The notes under the pieces: model-generated
What the model saw: the letters and a program-made list of their open reading frames with translations, nothing else
Database searches by the model: none
Told to the model about the DNA's origin: nothing
NCBI RefSeq assembly: GCF_037890695.1
Contig: NZ_CP149571.1
Location: 3,068,001-3,132,000, forward strand
Direction of reading: 5' to 3'
Source of the DNA: Aeromonas jandaei
GTDB lineage: Bacteria > Pseudomonadota > Gammaproteobacteria > Enterobacterales > Aeromonadaceae
DNA length: 64,000 nt
Shown here: piece after piece, positions 10,284 through 18,883 of the stretch
How the letters are laid out: each line of letters opens with the position of its first letter
Numbering within the stretch: the stretch's first letter is position 1
Program-made: the position numbers and the translations under genes

Positions 10284-12488
10284 TTAAAGCGGTTGATAAC
10301 AGTATGTGGTCAATAAGGTTCGGTTGCCGGAGAGGGCATCGGCATGCTGATGGATCAAGTGCAACTCCCGTCGTCTGGCCAACTCGATAAGCTGTGGTAC
10401 ATCAAGAATGAGGGCCGGTTGGCCATTGCCCAAAATGGTTGAACCGCTGACATATCGCAGCGTCCTGAACAGCTCTCCGAGTGGTTTGATCACCGCCTGC
10501 ACTTCGCCAATCAGGCGATCCACCACAATGCCGGCGCGGTTGTCGGCATAGTCGACGATAACGACAAACTCTGGCTCGTCGGTGGGGGGAAGGGCAAACA
10601 GTTCGCGCAGCACGATAAAGGGCACCCACTCGCCGCGGATATTGATCTGGCGCGAGGGGGTATCGAGGGCATCCGGCGGCAGATCAATGCACTCGAGCAT
10701 CATGTCGAGGGGGATCACCAGAGAGGAGTGATCCACCTCAATGCGAAAACCGTCGATGATGGCGAGGGTTAACGGGAGCCGCAGGCGGAAGGTTGTGCCG
10801 CGGCCAGGATGGCTCTCGATGGTGGTCTCGCCCCGCAGGGACTCCAGATTGCGTTTGACCACATCGAGCCCGACACCGCGACCCGAGAGATCACTGACAC
10901 CGCTGGCGGTTGAGAAGCCGGGTTGGAAAAGGAACTGGAATATCTCCTGCTCGCTCAGGACTTTTCCCTCCTGAGCCATGCCCATCGTCTGGGCCTTGGC
11001 CAGGATCTTGTCGCGATCGATGCCGCGACCATCGTCGCTCACTTCAACCACTACGGCGCCTGCGTCGTGATAAGCGTTCAGGGTGATCACGCCGCCAGCC
11101 GCCTTGCCAGCCTCAAGGCGCTGCGCCTCATCCTCGATGCCGTGATCGACCGCATTGCGCACCAGATGCATCAGGGGATCGGTCAGCTTCTCGACCATGG
11201 ATTTGTCGATATCGGTTTCGGCGTTGTTGATGTGCAGGCTGATGTTCTTGCCGGTCTGCTGGGAGAGTTCGTGCACCAACCTCGGAAAGCGGTTGAAGAT
11301 CTCGTTGATGGGCACCATGCGCAGGGTAAGGGCGTCATCGCGGATCCCCTCGACCAGGGTATTGACCGCTGCCACCGACTCGACCAGCTCGGCATCTCCT
11401 CGCAATCTGGCCTGCAGGGTTGTCGCTGAGGTGGCGATCACCAGTTCGCCGACCCGGTTGATCAGCCGGTCGAGCTTCGCCGCCTCAATGCGAATGTAGT
11501 GTCCCTCACTGCGCAGCGGGGCGGGCTTGGGCTGAGGTGTTACCGGCTGTTCCGGCTCTGGCTGCGCAGGTTGTGACACTGATGCTGAAGGGGCGGCGGA
11601 TGCGTTGTCTGTTTCGCTGGTTTGGCCGCGGCGATAGTCGCCCCGTTCAATGGCGGCCGCTTCTTCACGGGTCAGGACGTCGGCCGCCTCCCAGCGGGCA
11701 AGCTGGGCCGTCAGCGCTTCATTGCGCCACTGGGCCAGTCGTTCACCTTGCGCCGCAAACCCGGCGAGATCCTGATGAGGCGACAGCAGGCAGATGATGC
11801 TGGCATGAGCGACAAAGTCGAAGGTACTGCGGATCCGCTCGGGGGATTCAGCACTGCGCAGGCCAATTTCATAGCCAAGGAAACATTCGGTTGGGTCGAG
11901 CAACTGAAGGGGGGGCCATTCGTGCCAGACCGGTTCGATGAAGACGATCTCTCCCAGATTGCCGAGATAGCGGATAAAGGCCAGCAGGTCGAAGCCATCT
12001 TGATAGAGCGCGGGATAAAATCGCACAGAGAGATGCCAGCGCTTGAGATCCTGTGAAGGGAGTACGTTTTGTGGCGGCACTACGACCGGTTGGGTTGGCA
12101 AACTTTGATGGCCCTGCAGTTGGGAAAGCAGGGCCAGGATCTGTTGGGTTTCGGTTTGCGGCAGCTCGGGGTTGTGCTCGGCCCCCTGCAGCAGATCGCG
12201 CAGCTGATCGTTGCAGGCCAGCAGCAGGTTGATCAGATGCTCATCGAGCTGTAACTCGCCGCTGCGAAGCCGTGCCAGCATGTTCTCCATGGCGTGGGCG
12301 AAGCGTACCAGCATGGTGAGGCCCAGCATGCTGGCTGACCCCTTGATGGTATGGGCGGTACGAAACATCAAATTGTAGGTTTCGGGATTGGCCGGGTAGC
12401 TTTCGCGATCAAGGAGCGCCTGCTCCAGATGATCACACTGCTCGTAGGCCTCCTCGAAAAAGAGAGTGCGCGCTTTATTGACGTCCAT
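10284..12488 (-). CDS. cheA: Chemotaxis histidine kinase CheA
   Basis: 734 aa. HPt domain at the N-terminus with the phospho-accepting His in [15 protein letters not shown] (about 40-54). A variable P2-like region and a Pro/Gln-rich linker follow (about 290-330). The dimerisation and HATPase domains contain [14 protein letters not shown] (N box), VSDDGRGID (G1) and [13 protein letters not shown] (G2). A CheW-like domain lies at the C-terminus. It autophosphorylates under MCP control and passes phosphate to CheY, CheB and probably the receiver-EAL protein encoded downstream. It overlaps the upstream STAS gene by 14 bases. Confidence 0.96.
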   Translation of the reverse strand: MDVNKARTLFFEEAYEQCDHLEQALLDRESYPANPETYNLMFRTAHTIKGSASMLGLTMLVRFAHAMENMLARLRSGELQLDEHLINLLLACNDQLRDLLQGAEHNPELPQTETQQILALLSQLQGHQSLPTQPVVVPPQNVLPSQDLKRWHLSVRFYPALYQDGFDLLAFIRYLGNLGEIVFIEPVWHEWPPLQLLDPTECFLGYEIGLRSAESPERIRSTFDFVAHASIICLLSPHQDLAGFAAQGERLAQWRNEALTAQLARWEAADVLTREEAAAIERGDYRRGQTSETDNASAAPSASVSQPAQPEPEQPVTPQPKPAPLRSEGHYIRIEAAKLDRLINRVGELVIATSATTLQARLRGDAELVESVAAVNTLVEGIRDDALTLRMVPINEIFNRFPRLVHELSQQTGKNISLHINNAETDIDKSMVEKLTDPLMHLVRNAVDHGIEDEAQRLEAGKAAGGVITLNAYHDAGAVVVEVSDDGRGIDRDKILAKAQTMGMAQEGKVLSEQEIFQFLFQPGFSTASGVSDLSGRGVGLDVVKRNLESLRGETTIESHPGRGTTFRLRLPLTLAIIDGFRIEVDHSSLVIPLDMMLECIDLPPDALDTPSRQINIRGEWVPFIVLRELFALPPTDEPEFVVIVDYADNRAGIVVDRLIGEVQAVIKPLGELFRTLRYVSGSTILGNGQPALILDVPQLIELARRRELHLIHQHADALSGNRTLLTTYCYQPL

Positions 12489-12795
12489 CTGGCCCCTCCG
12501 CTCTGGTCAGGGATGAAAGCAACCCGAGCTGGCCCAGCGCCAGTTCGGCTTCACTGCCATCTCCCGTCTTGATCCGCAGCCGCTTGCCCTGGCTATTGGC
12601 CTCTTGCTGGAGGAGGGCGACAAGTTGGGCACCGCAGCTATCGAGCGCTTCAAGCTGGCTCAAATCCAGCAAAGCAACAGGAAAGTTGAGCAGACTGAAG
12701 AGATCGTCTTGCAGCTCTGCCACCGTCATGATGGTGAACTCCCCCGTGAGAATGGCAGTTGGGGGCGCGTGCATAATATCCAGTTCAAAACTCAT
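12475..12795 (-). CDS. STAS-domain (anti-sigma antagonist-like) protein in the che operon
   Basis: 106 aa from the ATG at 12795 (AAGGT upstream). A single STAS fold is suggested by ILTGEFTIMTVAELQDDL and VALLDLSQLEALDSCGAQLVAL. The DSCG segment occupies the place where anti-sigma antagonists have the phosphorylatable Ser/Thr, and here an Asp-Ser-Cys is present. It lies between cheY and cheA and overlaps cheA, so it is an integral member of the operon. Such STAS proteins occur in CheA clusters of environmental gammaproteobacteria, but their role is not well defined. I cannot say whether it is phosphorylated. Confidence 0.85.
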   Translation of the reverse strand: MSFELDIMHAPPTAILTGEFTIMTVAELQDDLFSLLNFPVALLDLSQLEALDSCGAQLVALLQQEANSQGKRLRIKTGDGSEAELALGQLGLLSSLTRAEGPDGRQ

Positions 12796-12811
12796 ACCTT
12801 GTGCTCCCGTA

Positions 12812-13180
12812 TCATGGTTGCACCACCTTGTAGACATCATCGATAAGCTTTAACGGCTCGAATGGCTTGGTCAGCCAGACACGGGCGCCGGCATCGAACC
12901 CCTCCTGGCGTATCTCGGGCGAGTTTTCCGTCGTCAGCATGATGAACGGGATATAGCGGGTGGTTGTCTGTGCCTTGAGATGGCGCAGCAGTGTCATTCC
13001 GTCCATGCCCGGCATGTTGAGATCGGAGATGATGAGATGTACCCGCTGGCCATCGAGGCGGGAGAGGGCCGCGTTGCCATCATCCGCTTCGATCACGCTA
13101 AAACCGGCGCTTTGCAGCGTCATGGTAATGGTGGCTCTGATGCTGGCGGAGTCTTCCACAACAAGGATGGTTTTGGTCAT
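12812..13180 (-). CDS. cheY: CheY-type response regulator
   Basis: 122 aa, a stand-alone receiver domain with VVEDSASIRATI (acidic pocket), the phospho-Asp in LIISDLNMPGMDG, LTTENS (switch Thr), and LTKPFEP (Lys). It is the first gene of the leftward operon. It is most likely the CheY partner of the CheA encoded next, either binding the flagellar motor or acting as a phosphate sink. A paralogue elsewhere in the genome could be the main motor CheY. Confidence 0.93.
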   Translation of the reverse strand: MTKTILVVEDSASIRATITMTLQSAGFSVIEADDGNAALSRLDGQRVHLIISDLNMPGMDGMTLLRHLKAQTTTRYIPFIMLTTENSPEIRQEGFDAGARVWLTKPFEPLKLIDDVYKVVQP

Positions 13181-13465
13181 AAAAGTGACTCGTTCACAGG
13201 CGTTATAGATATCCGGGTGACATGGGCGAGACCTCCTAATTGTTGTCCAATAAGTTGATGTGTGTGGATTTTTTAAAACTGGATCGACGTGTGCAGGAGA
13301 AAAATCGGGGAAGGGGGAGACTGGCGGTTTTTAAGCTTCTACGGAAAGGGTTCAATAGACGCTTGTTGCACCGTATCTCCTGTCATTGTCAGCCACTTTT
13401 GCATGCTCAGAGTGACCTGATGAGGTATAATGCGGGACTATTTTTATGGGTTCCCCGTGAGCGTG

Positions 13466-15607
13466 ATGAAAGAATTTTTTGCAACCTGCCCCAAGGGGCT
13501 GGAAAACCTGTTGGCCGACGAGCTGACCAATCTGGGTGCAGAGCAGGTCCGTGAGACCGTGGCTGGCGTCCACTTCAAAGGCGAACTGGCGGTGGGCTAC
13601 AAGGCCTGTCTCTGGAGCCGTCTGGCTTCCCGCATCGTACTGGTGCTCTCCGAATTCCAGATGAACGACGATCTGGATCTCTATCTGGGCGCGCATACCA
13701 TCCCCTGGGAAGAGCACTTCTCCGGCACCGCCACCATTGCGGTGGACTTTACCGGTACCAACGCCTCCATTCGCAATACCCAATATGGCGCGTTGAAGAT
13801 CAAGGATGCCATCGTCGATCGCTTTACCAAGCGCGGTCATGTGCGCCCGGACGTGGACAAAAAATCCCCGGATATTCGCATAATGGCGCATCTGGGCAAA
13901 GGCAAGGCCAATATCACGCTGGACTTGTCAGGCCCGGCGCTGCATCAGCGTTTCTATCGTCAGGGCACAGGTGAAGCACCGCTCAAAGAGAACCTGGCGG
14001 TCGCCATGATTGCTCGTAGCGGTTGGGCCGGCGAGCCCATGATGGACCCGATGTGTGGTTCCGGTACGCTGCTGATTGAAGCGGCCTTTATCGCAGCCGA
14101 CATGGCGCCGGCCCTGCGCCGTGAGCGCTTCGGTTTTGATCGCTGGCTGCAGCATGATAGCGAGCTGTGGCAAAGCCTGATGATGGAAGCACAAGTACGT
14201 GCCAAACGCGGCATGCAGCGCTGCGAGGTGAAACTGTTCGGTTGTGATGCCGATCCGCGCGTGCTGCTCAAAGCCCGTGATAACGCCAAAGCCGCCGGTG
14301 TCGCCCATCTCATCACCTTCAAGCAGGCCGATGTCACCAAGCTGGAAAACCCGCTGCCTATGCCTGCTGTGGAAGGGGAGGCCCGTCAGGTCGGTATGCT
14401 GATCTCCAACCCGCCCTACGGCGAGCGTCTTGGCGAATTTCCGGCCCTGCTGGAAGTGCATCAAGCCCTCGGCGATGCCCTGCGTCGCAGCTTCCAAGGG
14501 TGGAGAGTTTCCATTCTATCTGCATCTCCCGAGCTGCTCAGCTGTCTGCGCCTGCGCGCGGACAAGCAATATCGCCTGTTCAACGGTGCCCTCGAGTGTC
14601 AGCTGCGTAACTACCAGATCGCGCTCGATGCAGTCGCCTCGCAAAAAGAGGTGGCGCAGGACTTTGCCAACCGTCTGCGCAAAAATCTGAAAGCGCTCGA
14701 GAAGTGGGCCAAGAAAGAGAATCTCGACTGCTACCGTCTCTACGACGCCGACCTGCCTGAGTACAACGCCGCCATCGACCGCTATCAGGACTACTTGGTG
14801 GTGCAGGAGTACGCGGCGCCCAAGGACATCCCCGCCCAGAAGACCCGTCAACGTCTGCTCGATATGGTGCAGGCCGCCATCAAGGTGACCGGGATGGACG
14901 GCGAGAAGGTGATCCTGAAAGTGCGCGAGCGTCAGGAAGGCAAGCAGCAGTACCAGAAGCTCTCCGAAGAGCAGCACCGAATGGAAGTGCAGGAGTATGG
15001 TGCCCGTCTGTGGGTCAACCTCTACGACTACCTCGATACCGGTCTGTTCCTTGACCACCGTCAGACCCGCCGCATGCTGGGTCAGATGGCCAAGGGCAAG
15101 CGCTTCCTGAACCTGTTTGCCTACACCGGCAGTGCCACCGTGCACGCGGGTCTTGGCGGTGCCAGCGAAACCACCACAGTGGATATGTCGCGCACCTACC
15201 TCAACTGGGCACAGGACAACATGCGCCTCAACTCGCTGGTGGGCCGTCAGCACAAGTTTGTCCAGGCCGACTGCCTGAAGTGGCTGTCGGAAGCGGACGA
15301 GCAGTACGACCTCATCTTTATCGATCCGCCCACCTTCTCCAACTCCAAGCGGATGGACGAGAGCTTCGATGTACAGCGCGATCACCTGCTGCTGATGCAG
15401 CACCTGAAGCGGTTGCTGGCTGCGGGTGGCACCCTGGTCTTCTCCAACAACAAGCGCCACTTCAAGATGGATTTGGCCGGTCTCGAGGCCATTGGTCTCA
15501 AGGCGCAGAACATCACTGGCAAAACCCGGCCGAAGGATTTCGAGCGCAACCAGCACATTCACAACTGCTGGATCATCACCCATGCCGATAGTGGGGCTGA
15601 GGCCTGA
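13466..15607 (+). CDS. rlmL: 23S rRNA (guanine-N2/N7) methyltransferase RlmKL
   Basis: 713 aa from the ATG at 13466 ([16 protein letters not shown] aligns with the E. coli N-terminus; the frame is open back to 13430). It is a fused bifunctional enzyme. The N-terminal THUMP plus RlmL half (m2G2445) carries [13 protein letters not shown] and [10 protein letters not shown]. The C-terminal RlmK half (m7G2069) has [26 protein letters not shown] and [13 protein letters not shown]. Both SAM and NPPY/DPP active motifs look intact. The next gene overlaps its stop as TGATG. Confidence 0.97.
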   Translation: MKEFFATCPKGLENLLADELTNLGAEQVRETVAGVHFKGELAVGYKACLWSRLASRIVLVLSEFQMNDDLDLYLGAHTIPWEEHFSGTATIAVDFTGTNASIRNTQYGALKIKDAIVDRFTKRGHVRPDVDKKSPDIRIMAHLGKGKANITLDLSGPALHQRFYRQGTGEAPLKENLAVAMIARSGWAGEPMMDPMCGSGTLLIEAAFIAADMAPALRRERFGFDRWLQHDSELWQSLMMEAQVRAKRGMQRCEVKLFGCDADPRVLLKARDNAKAAGVAHLITFKQADVTKLENPLPMPAVEGEARQVGMLISNPPYGERLGEFPALLEVHQALGDALRRSFQGWRVSILSASPELLSCLRLRADKQYRLFNGALECQLRNYQIALDAVASQKEVAQDFANRLRKNLKALEKWAKKENLDCYRLYDADLPEYNAAIDRYQDYLVVQEYAAPKDIPAQKTRQRLLDMVQAAIKVTGMDGEKVILKVRERQEGKQQYQKLSEEQHRMEVQEYGARLWVNLYDYLDTGLFLDHRQTRRMLGQMAKGKRFLNLFAYTGSATVHAGLGGASETTTVDMSRTYLNWAQDNMRLNSLVGRQHKFVQADCLKWLSEADEQYDLIFIDPPTFSNSKRMDESFDVQRDHLLLMQHLKRLLAAGGTLVFSNNKRHFKMDLAGLEAIGLKAQNITGKTRPKDFERNQHIHNCWIITHADSGAEA

Positions 15608-15837
15608 TGCTGACCCTGTTTCACACCGACGGTTGCCACCTGTGCGAACAGGCGTGGGCGCTGGTGGAGGAGGCGGGGGCAAGCGATGTGACCCGCCGCT
15701 GCGACATCATGGACGATGCCGGCTGGCTTGAGGCCTATCGGGTGCGTATCCCGGTGCTGCGGGACGAGGCGGGCCGCGAGCTGGGCTGGCCCTTCACGCT
15801 GGTGGAGCTCAAGGGCTGGCTCGCTCGTCAGGGTTGA
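15607..15837 (+). CDS. Glutaredoxin-like (DUF836) protein
   Basis: 76 aa thioredoxin-fold miniprotein with an N-terminal CHLC redox motif (residues 10-13), a cis-Pro in VRIPVLRD and a following RELGWPF, typical of the short glutaredoxin family. Its ATG shares one base with the rlmL stop (TGATG), so it is translationally coupled to rlmL. The same pairing upstream of uup is seen in related gammaproteobacteria. It is probably a thiol-disulfide protein; the substrate is unknown. Confidence 0.88.
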   Translation: MLTLFHTDGCHLCEQAWALVEEAGASDVTRRCDIMDDAGWLEAYRVRIPVLRDEAGRELGWPFTLVELKGWLARQG

Positions 15838-15856
15838 TTTGTGATTTGACGATGAA

Positions 15857-15889
15857 ACGGGGGCAGACCCAGTCTGTTGCCCGTTTTTT
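15857..15889 (+). terminator. Terminator between the glutaredoxin-like gene and uup
   Basis: Near-perfect stem (ACGGGGGCAGAC pairing with GTCTGTTGCCCGT, one bulge) followed by TTTTTT. Confidence 0.8.
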
Positions 15890-15910
15890 CATATGAGATA
15901 AGGAACGAAC

Positions 15911-17821
15911 ATGGCTCTTTTAACATTGCACGGCGCGTGTCTGTCGTTCAGTGATTTTCCGTTGCTCGACAAGGCCGAGCTGACCATCGAGCGAGGCGAG
16001 CGCCTCTGTCTGGTGGGCCGCAACGGGGCGGGCAAGTCCACCCTGATGAAGGTGATTGCTGGCGAATTGCCCCTCGATGATGGCCGTCTGGTGTTGCAGC
16101 AGGATCTGAAAGTGACTCGCCTTGAGCAGGATCCGCCCACCTCGAGCGAGCTCACCGTGTTTGACTACGCCGCCGAAGGGCTGGCCGGAGTCGGTGAGCT
16201 GCTCAAGCAGTATCACCACGTCTCCATGGCGCTGGCGAGTGACCCGTCCGATGCCAACATTCGCAAGATGAGCCAGCTGCAGGAGCAGCTTGATTATCAG
16301 AATGGCTGGCAGTACGAGACCCGCATCAATCAGGTGTTGACCCTGCTTGGTCTTGATCCTGACGTGACCCTCGACAGTCTCTCCGGTGGCTGGCTGCGCA
16401 AGGTGGCGCTGGCCCGTGCATTGGCATGCGATCCCGATCTGCTGCTGTTGGACGAACCGACCAACCACCTGGATATCGAGGCCATCAACTGGCTGGAAGA
16501 GTTCCTCAAGGATTTCCGTGGTGCCATCGTGTTTATCTCCCACGACCGTGAGTTTATCCACAAGCTGGCGACCCGGATCATCGATCTGGATCGCGGCGTG
16601 ATCACCTCCTGGCCGGGTAACTATGACGAGTACCAGCAGGGGAAAGAGGAGTGGTTGCGGGTCGAAGAGCTGAAAAATGCCGAGTTTGATCGCAAGCTTG
16701 CCCAGGAAGAGGTGTGGGTACGCCAGGGGATCAAGGCGCGCCGCACCCGTAACGAGGGGCGAGTGCGCGCCCTCAAGGCGATGCGCATGGAGCGTACCCA
16801 GCGTCGCGAGCTGCAGGGTAAAGCCAAGCTGCAACTCGATGAGGCGAGCCGCTCTGGCAAGCTGGTATTTGAAGCTGAAGGATTGGGGCTCGACTTTGGT
16901 GAGCGCACCTTGTTCGAGGGGCTGGATTTGCAGGTGCTGCGTGGCGACAAGATTGCGCTGGTCGGCCCCAATGGTTGCGGCAAGTCGACCCTGATCAAGC
17001 TGTTGCTGGGCCAGCTAGATGCCACTCGTGGCTCGGTACGTCAGGGCACCAATCTGGAAGTGGCCTACTTCGATCAGTACCGTGAACAGCTCGATCCCGA
17101 GCAGACGGTGGTGGATAACGTCGGGGAGGGCAAGCAGGAGGTGATGGTGCGCGGTCGCTCCCGCCATATTCTCGGCTACCTGCAGGACTTCCTGTTCGAG
17201 CCCAAGCGGGCCAGAACGCCGGTCAAGGCGCTCTCTGGCGGTGAGAAAAACCGTCTGCTGCTGGCCAAGCTGTTCCTTAAACCCAGCAACCTGCTGATCC
17301 TCGATGAACCGACCAACGACCTCGACGTCGAGACTCTGGAGCTGCTGGAAGAGCTGCTGGCGGACTATCCGGGCACTCTGCTGCTGGTAAGTCATGACCG
17401 TCGCTTTATCGACAATACGGTAACCGGTTGCTGGCTGTTTGAGGGGGATGGCCGCATCAGTGACTACGTGGGCGGCTATGCCGACATGATGGCGACCCGT
17501 GAGCAGCAGCGCGATCAGCAACAGGCCAAGAGCATACCGGTCAAGGCTCCCGAGCCGGTAGCCACAGTGAGCGAAACGCCGAAGAAAGGCAAAAAACTCT
17601 CCTACAAGCTGCAGCTTGAACTGGATGGTCTGCCGGCGCGTCTTGAGCTGCTGGAAGCTGAACTTGACGCGCTGCAAGGAGAGATCAACCAGCCCGGTTT
17701 CTTCTCCCTGCCAAGCGAGCAGACCCAGCCCAAACTGGCCGCATTGAGTGCTGCCGAGACAGCGCTGGAGGAGGCATTTGCTCGTTGGGAAGAGCTGGAA
17801 GGACTCAAAAATCAGGAATAA
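15911..17821 (+). CDS. uup: ABC-F family ATPase Uup
   Basis: 636 aa with two ABC ATPase domains and no membrane segments. First domain: Walker A GRNGAGKST (about 37-45), signature LSGGW, Walker B LLLLDEPTNHLD. Second domain: Walker A GPNGCGKST (about 353-361), signature LSGGEKNR, Walker B LLILDEPTNDLD. A linker joins them, and a C-terminal Lys/Glu-rich coiled coil (about 560-630) gives the Uup-type DNA/ribosome-binding tail. Uup reduces precise excision of transposons and acts on ribosomes or branched DNA. The start follows a good GAGATAAGGAA. Confidence 0.96.
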   Translation: MALLTLHGACLSFSDFPLLDKAELTIERGERLCLVGRNGAGKSTLMKVIAGELPLDDGRLVLQQDLKVTRLEQDPPTSSELTVFDYAAEGLAGVGELLKQYHHVSMALASDPSDANIRKMSQLQEQLDYQNGWQYETRINQVLTLLGLDPDVTLDSLSGGWLRKVALARALACDPDLLLLDEPTNHLDIEAINWLEEFLKDFRGAIVFISHDREFIHKLATRIIDLDRGVITSWPGNYDEYQQGKEEWLRVEELKNAEFDRKLAQEEVWVRQGIKARRTRNEGRVRALKAMRMERTQRRELQGKAKLQLDEASRSGKLVFEAEGLGLDFGERTLFEGLDLQVLRGDKIALVGPNGCGKSTLIKLLLGQLDATRGSVRQGTNLEVAYFDQYREQLDPEQTVVDNVGEGKQEVMVRGRSRHILGYLQDFLFEPKRARTPVKALSGGEKNRLLLAKLFLKPSNLLILDEPTNDLDVETLELLEELLADYPGTLLLVSHDRRFIDNTVTGCWLFEGDGRISDYVGGYADMMATREQQRDQQQAKSIPVKAPEPVATVSETPKKGKKLSYKLQLELDGLPARLELLEAELDALQGEINQPGFFSLPSEQTQPKLAALSAAETALEEAFARWEELEGLKNQE

Positions 17822-17927
17822 GTTTCCTGTAATTTAAATTTAATTGAGTTCAGTGCCTTATGTCACAGAGGGGGGTTAGCATGGAAATTTTTGTTTGACC
17901 CTCCCTCCCTGCTGGGGTAAAGATGAA

Positions 17928-17958
17928 AGCGACCGATGAAGAATTGGTCGCTTTTTTT
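17928..17958 (+). terminator. Terminator-like hairpin 24 bases upstream of rmf
   Basis: AGCGACC ... GGTCGCT stem followed by a run of seven T. It may end uup transcripts. It is so close to the rmf start codon that rmf transcripts must either begin inside the short remaining gap or pass through it. Confidence 0.75.
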
Positions 17959-17982
17959 GTTCCACGAAGAGGGTCGTAGATG

Positions 17983-18159
17983 ATGAAGAGACAGAAACGG
18001 GACCGTCTGGAAAGAGCTCGTGCTCGTGGTTATCAGGCTGGCGTGGTCGGCAAACAGAAAGAAGCGTGTCCGTATCAATGTCTGGATGCCCGTGGGCACT
18101 GGCTTGGTGGTTGGCGAGATGCCATGGAAGGGCGGGGCTCAGGCCTCTTCATGAAGTAA
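17983..18159 (+). CDS. rmf: Ribosome modulation factor RMF
   Basis: 58 aa, too short for many ORF callers. The product begins MKRQKRDRLERA, continues GYQAGVVGK and CPYQ, and has HWLGGWRDAM near the end, which matches RMF along its full length (E. coli 55 aa). RMF binds 70S ribosomes in stationary phase and pairs them into inactive 100S dimers. Its place between uup and fabA agrees with the E. coli order once pqiABC is allowed for. An extra in-frame ATG lies at 17980; I chose 17983 by family alignment. A bidirectional terminator follows. Confidence 0.95.
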   Translation: MKRQKRDRLERARARGYQAGVVGKQKEACPYQCLDARGHWLGGWRDAMEGRGSGLFMK

Positions 18160-18180
18160 GTTACTTCATTACACTCATTA

Positions 18181-18210
18181 CAAAAGGAAAGGGGCCGTCG
18201 TGGCCCCTTT
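18181..18210. terminator. Bidirectional terminator between rmf and fabA
   Basis: AAAGGGGCC / GGCCCCTTT 9-bp stem with a 5-nt loop, between two convergent genes. The minus-strand reading has the better T-rich tail (TTTCCTTTTG), so it mainly ends fabA. Confidence 0.75.
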
Positions 18211-18246
18211 GCGTTGTGGCTTTCGCTACATTCAGAGTCGCATCAA

Positions 18247-18807
18247 TCAGAATGCGGTGGTGTCCTGGAACAGGCCCACTTTCAGGTCAGTTGCGCTGTA
18301 GATGGGGCGACCGTCAACTTCAACGACACCATCGGCAATGCCCATCACCAGTTTGCGATTGATGACCCGCTTGAAGGTGATCTTGTAGGTCACTTTCTTG
18401 GCGGTCGGCAGGATCTGGCCGGTAAATTTCACTTCACCGACACCCAGCGCACGGCCTTTGCCCGGGCCGCCTTTCCAGCCGAGGAAGAAGCCAACTAGCT
18501 GCCACATGGCATCCAGACCGAGACAGCCCGGCATCACGGGATCACCCGGGAAGTGGCAATCGAAGAACCAGAGATCGGGGGTAATGTCGAGCTCTGCCAG
18601 GATCTCGCCCTTGCCGTGCTCGCCACCGTTGTCATTGATCTTGACGATGCGATCCATCATCAACATGTTAGGGGCGGGCAGCTGACTGTTACCCTCACCA
18701 AAGAGTTCGCCACGGCTGCAAGCCAGCAGCTCTTCACGGGTAAAAGAGTTCTTGCCCTGTTCACACAGGGAAAGGCGGGCTTCCAGGGTCGAATTGTCTA
18801 CGGTCAC
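18247..18807 (-). CDS. fabA: 3-hydroxydecanoyl-ACP dehydratase/isomerase FabA
   Basis: 186 aa as read from 18807; E. coli FabA is 172 aa, and the extra residues are at the N-terminus ([14 protein letters not shown]), so a later start is possible. Hot-dog fold enzyme with the active His in [20 protein letters not shown] and the partner Asp in that same segment. [12 protein letters not shown] and the C-terminal [12 protein letters not shown] are near-identical to E. coli. It makes trans-2-decenoyl-ACP and isomerises it to the cis-3 form, starting unsaturated fatty acid synthesis. Confidence 0.97.
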   Translation of the reverse strand: MTVDNSTLEARLSLCEQGKNSFTREELLACSRGELFGEGNSQLPAPNMLMMDRIVKINDNGGEHGKGEILAELDITPDLWFFDCHFPGDPVMPGCLGLDAMWQLVGFFLGWKGGPGKGRALGVGEVKFTGQILPTAKKVTYKITFKRVINRKLVMGIADGVVEVDGRPIYSATDLKVGLFQDTTAF

Positions 18808-18883
18808 GCTGAGTTTCCTTCAAATGAGTAAAGCTGCGCCAATTTAGCGTACAGATGTGCGCTAAACAACTCCGATCACTTCA

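Noticed and set aside
14516..15682. A 388-codon frame opposite rlmL
   Set aside because: It overlaps the well-supported rlmL and glutaredoxin-like genes; no domain, no RBS.
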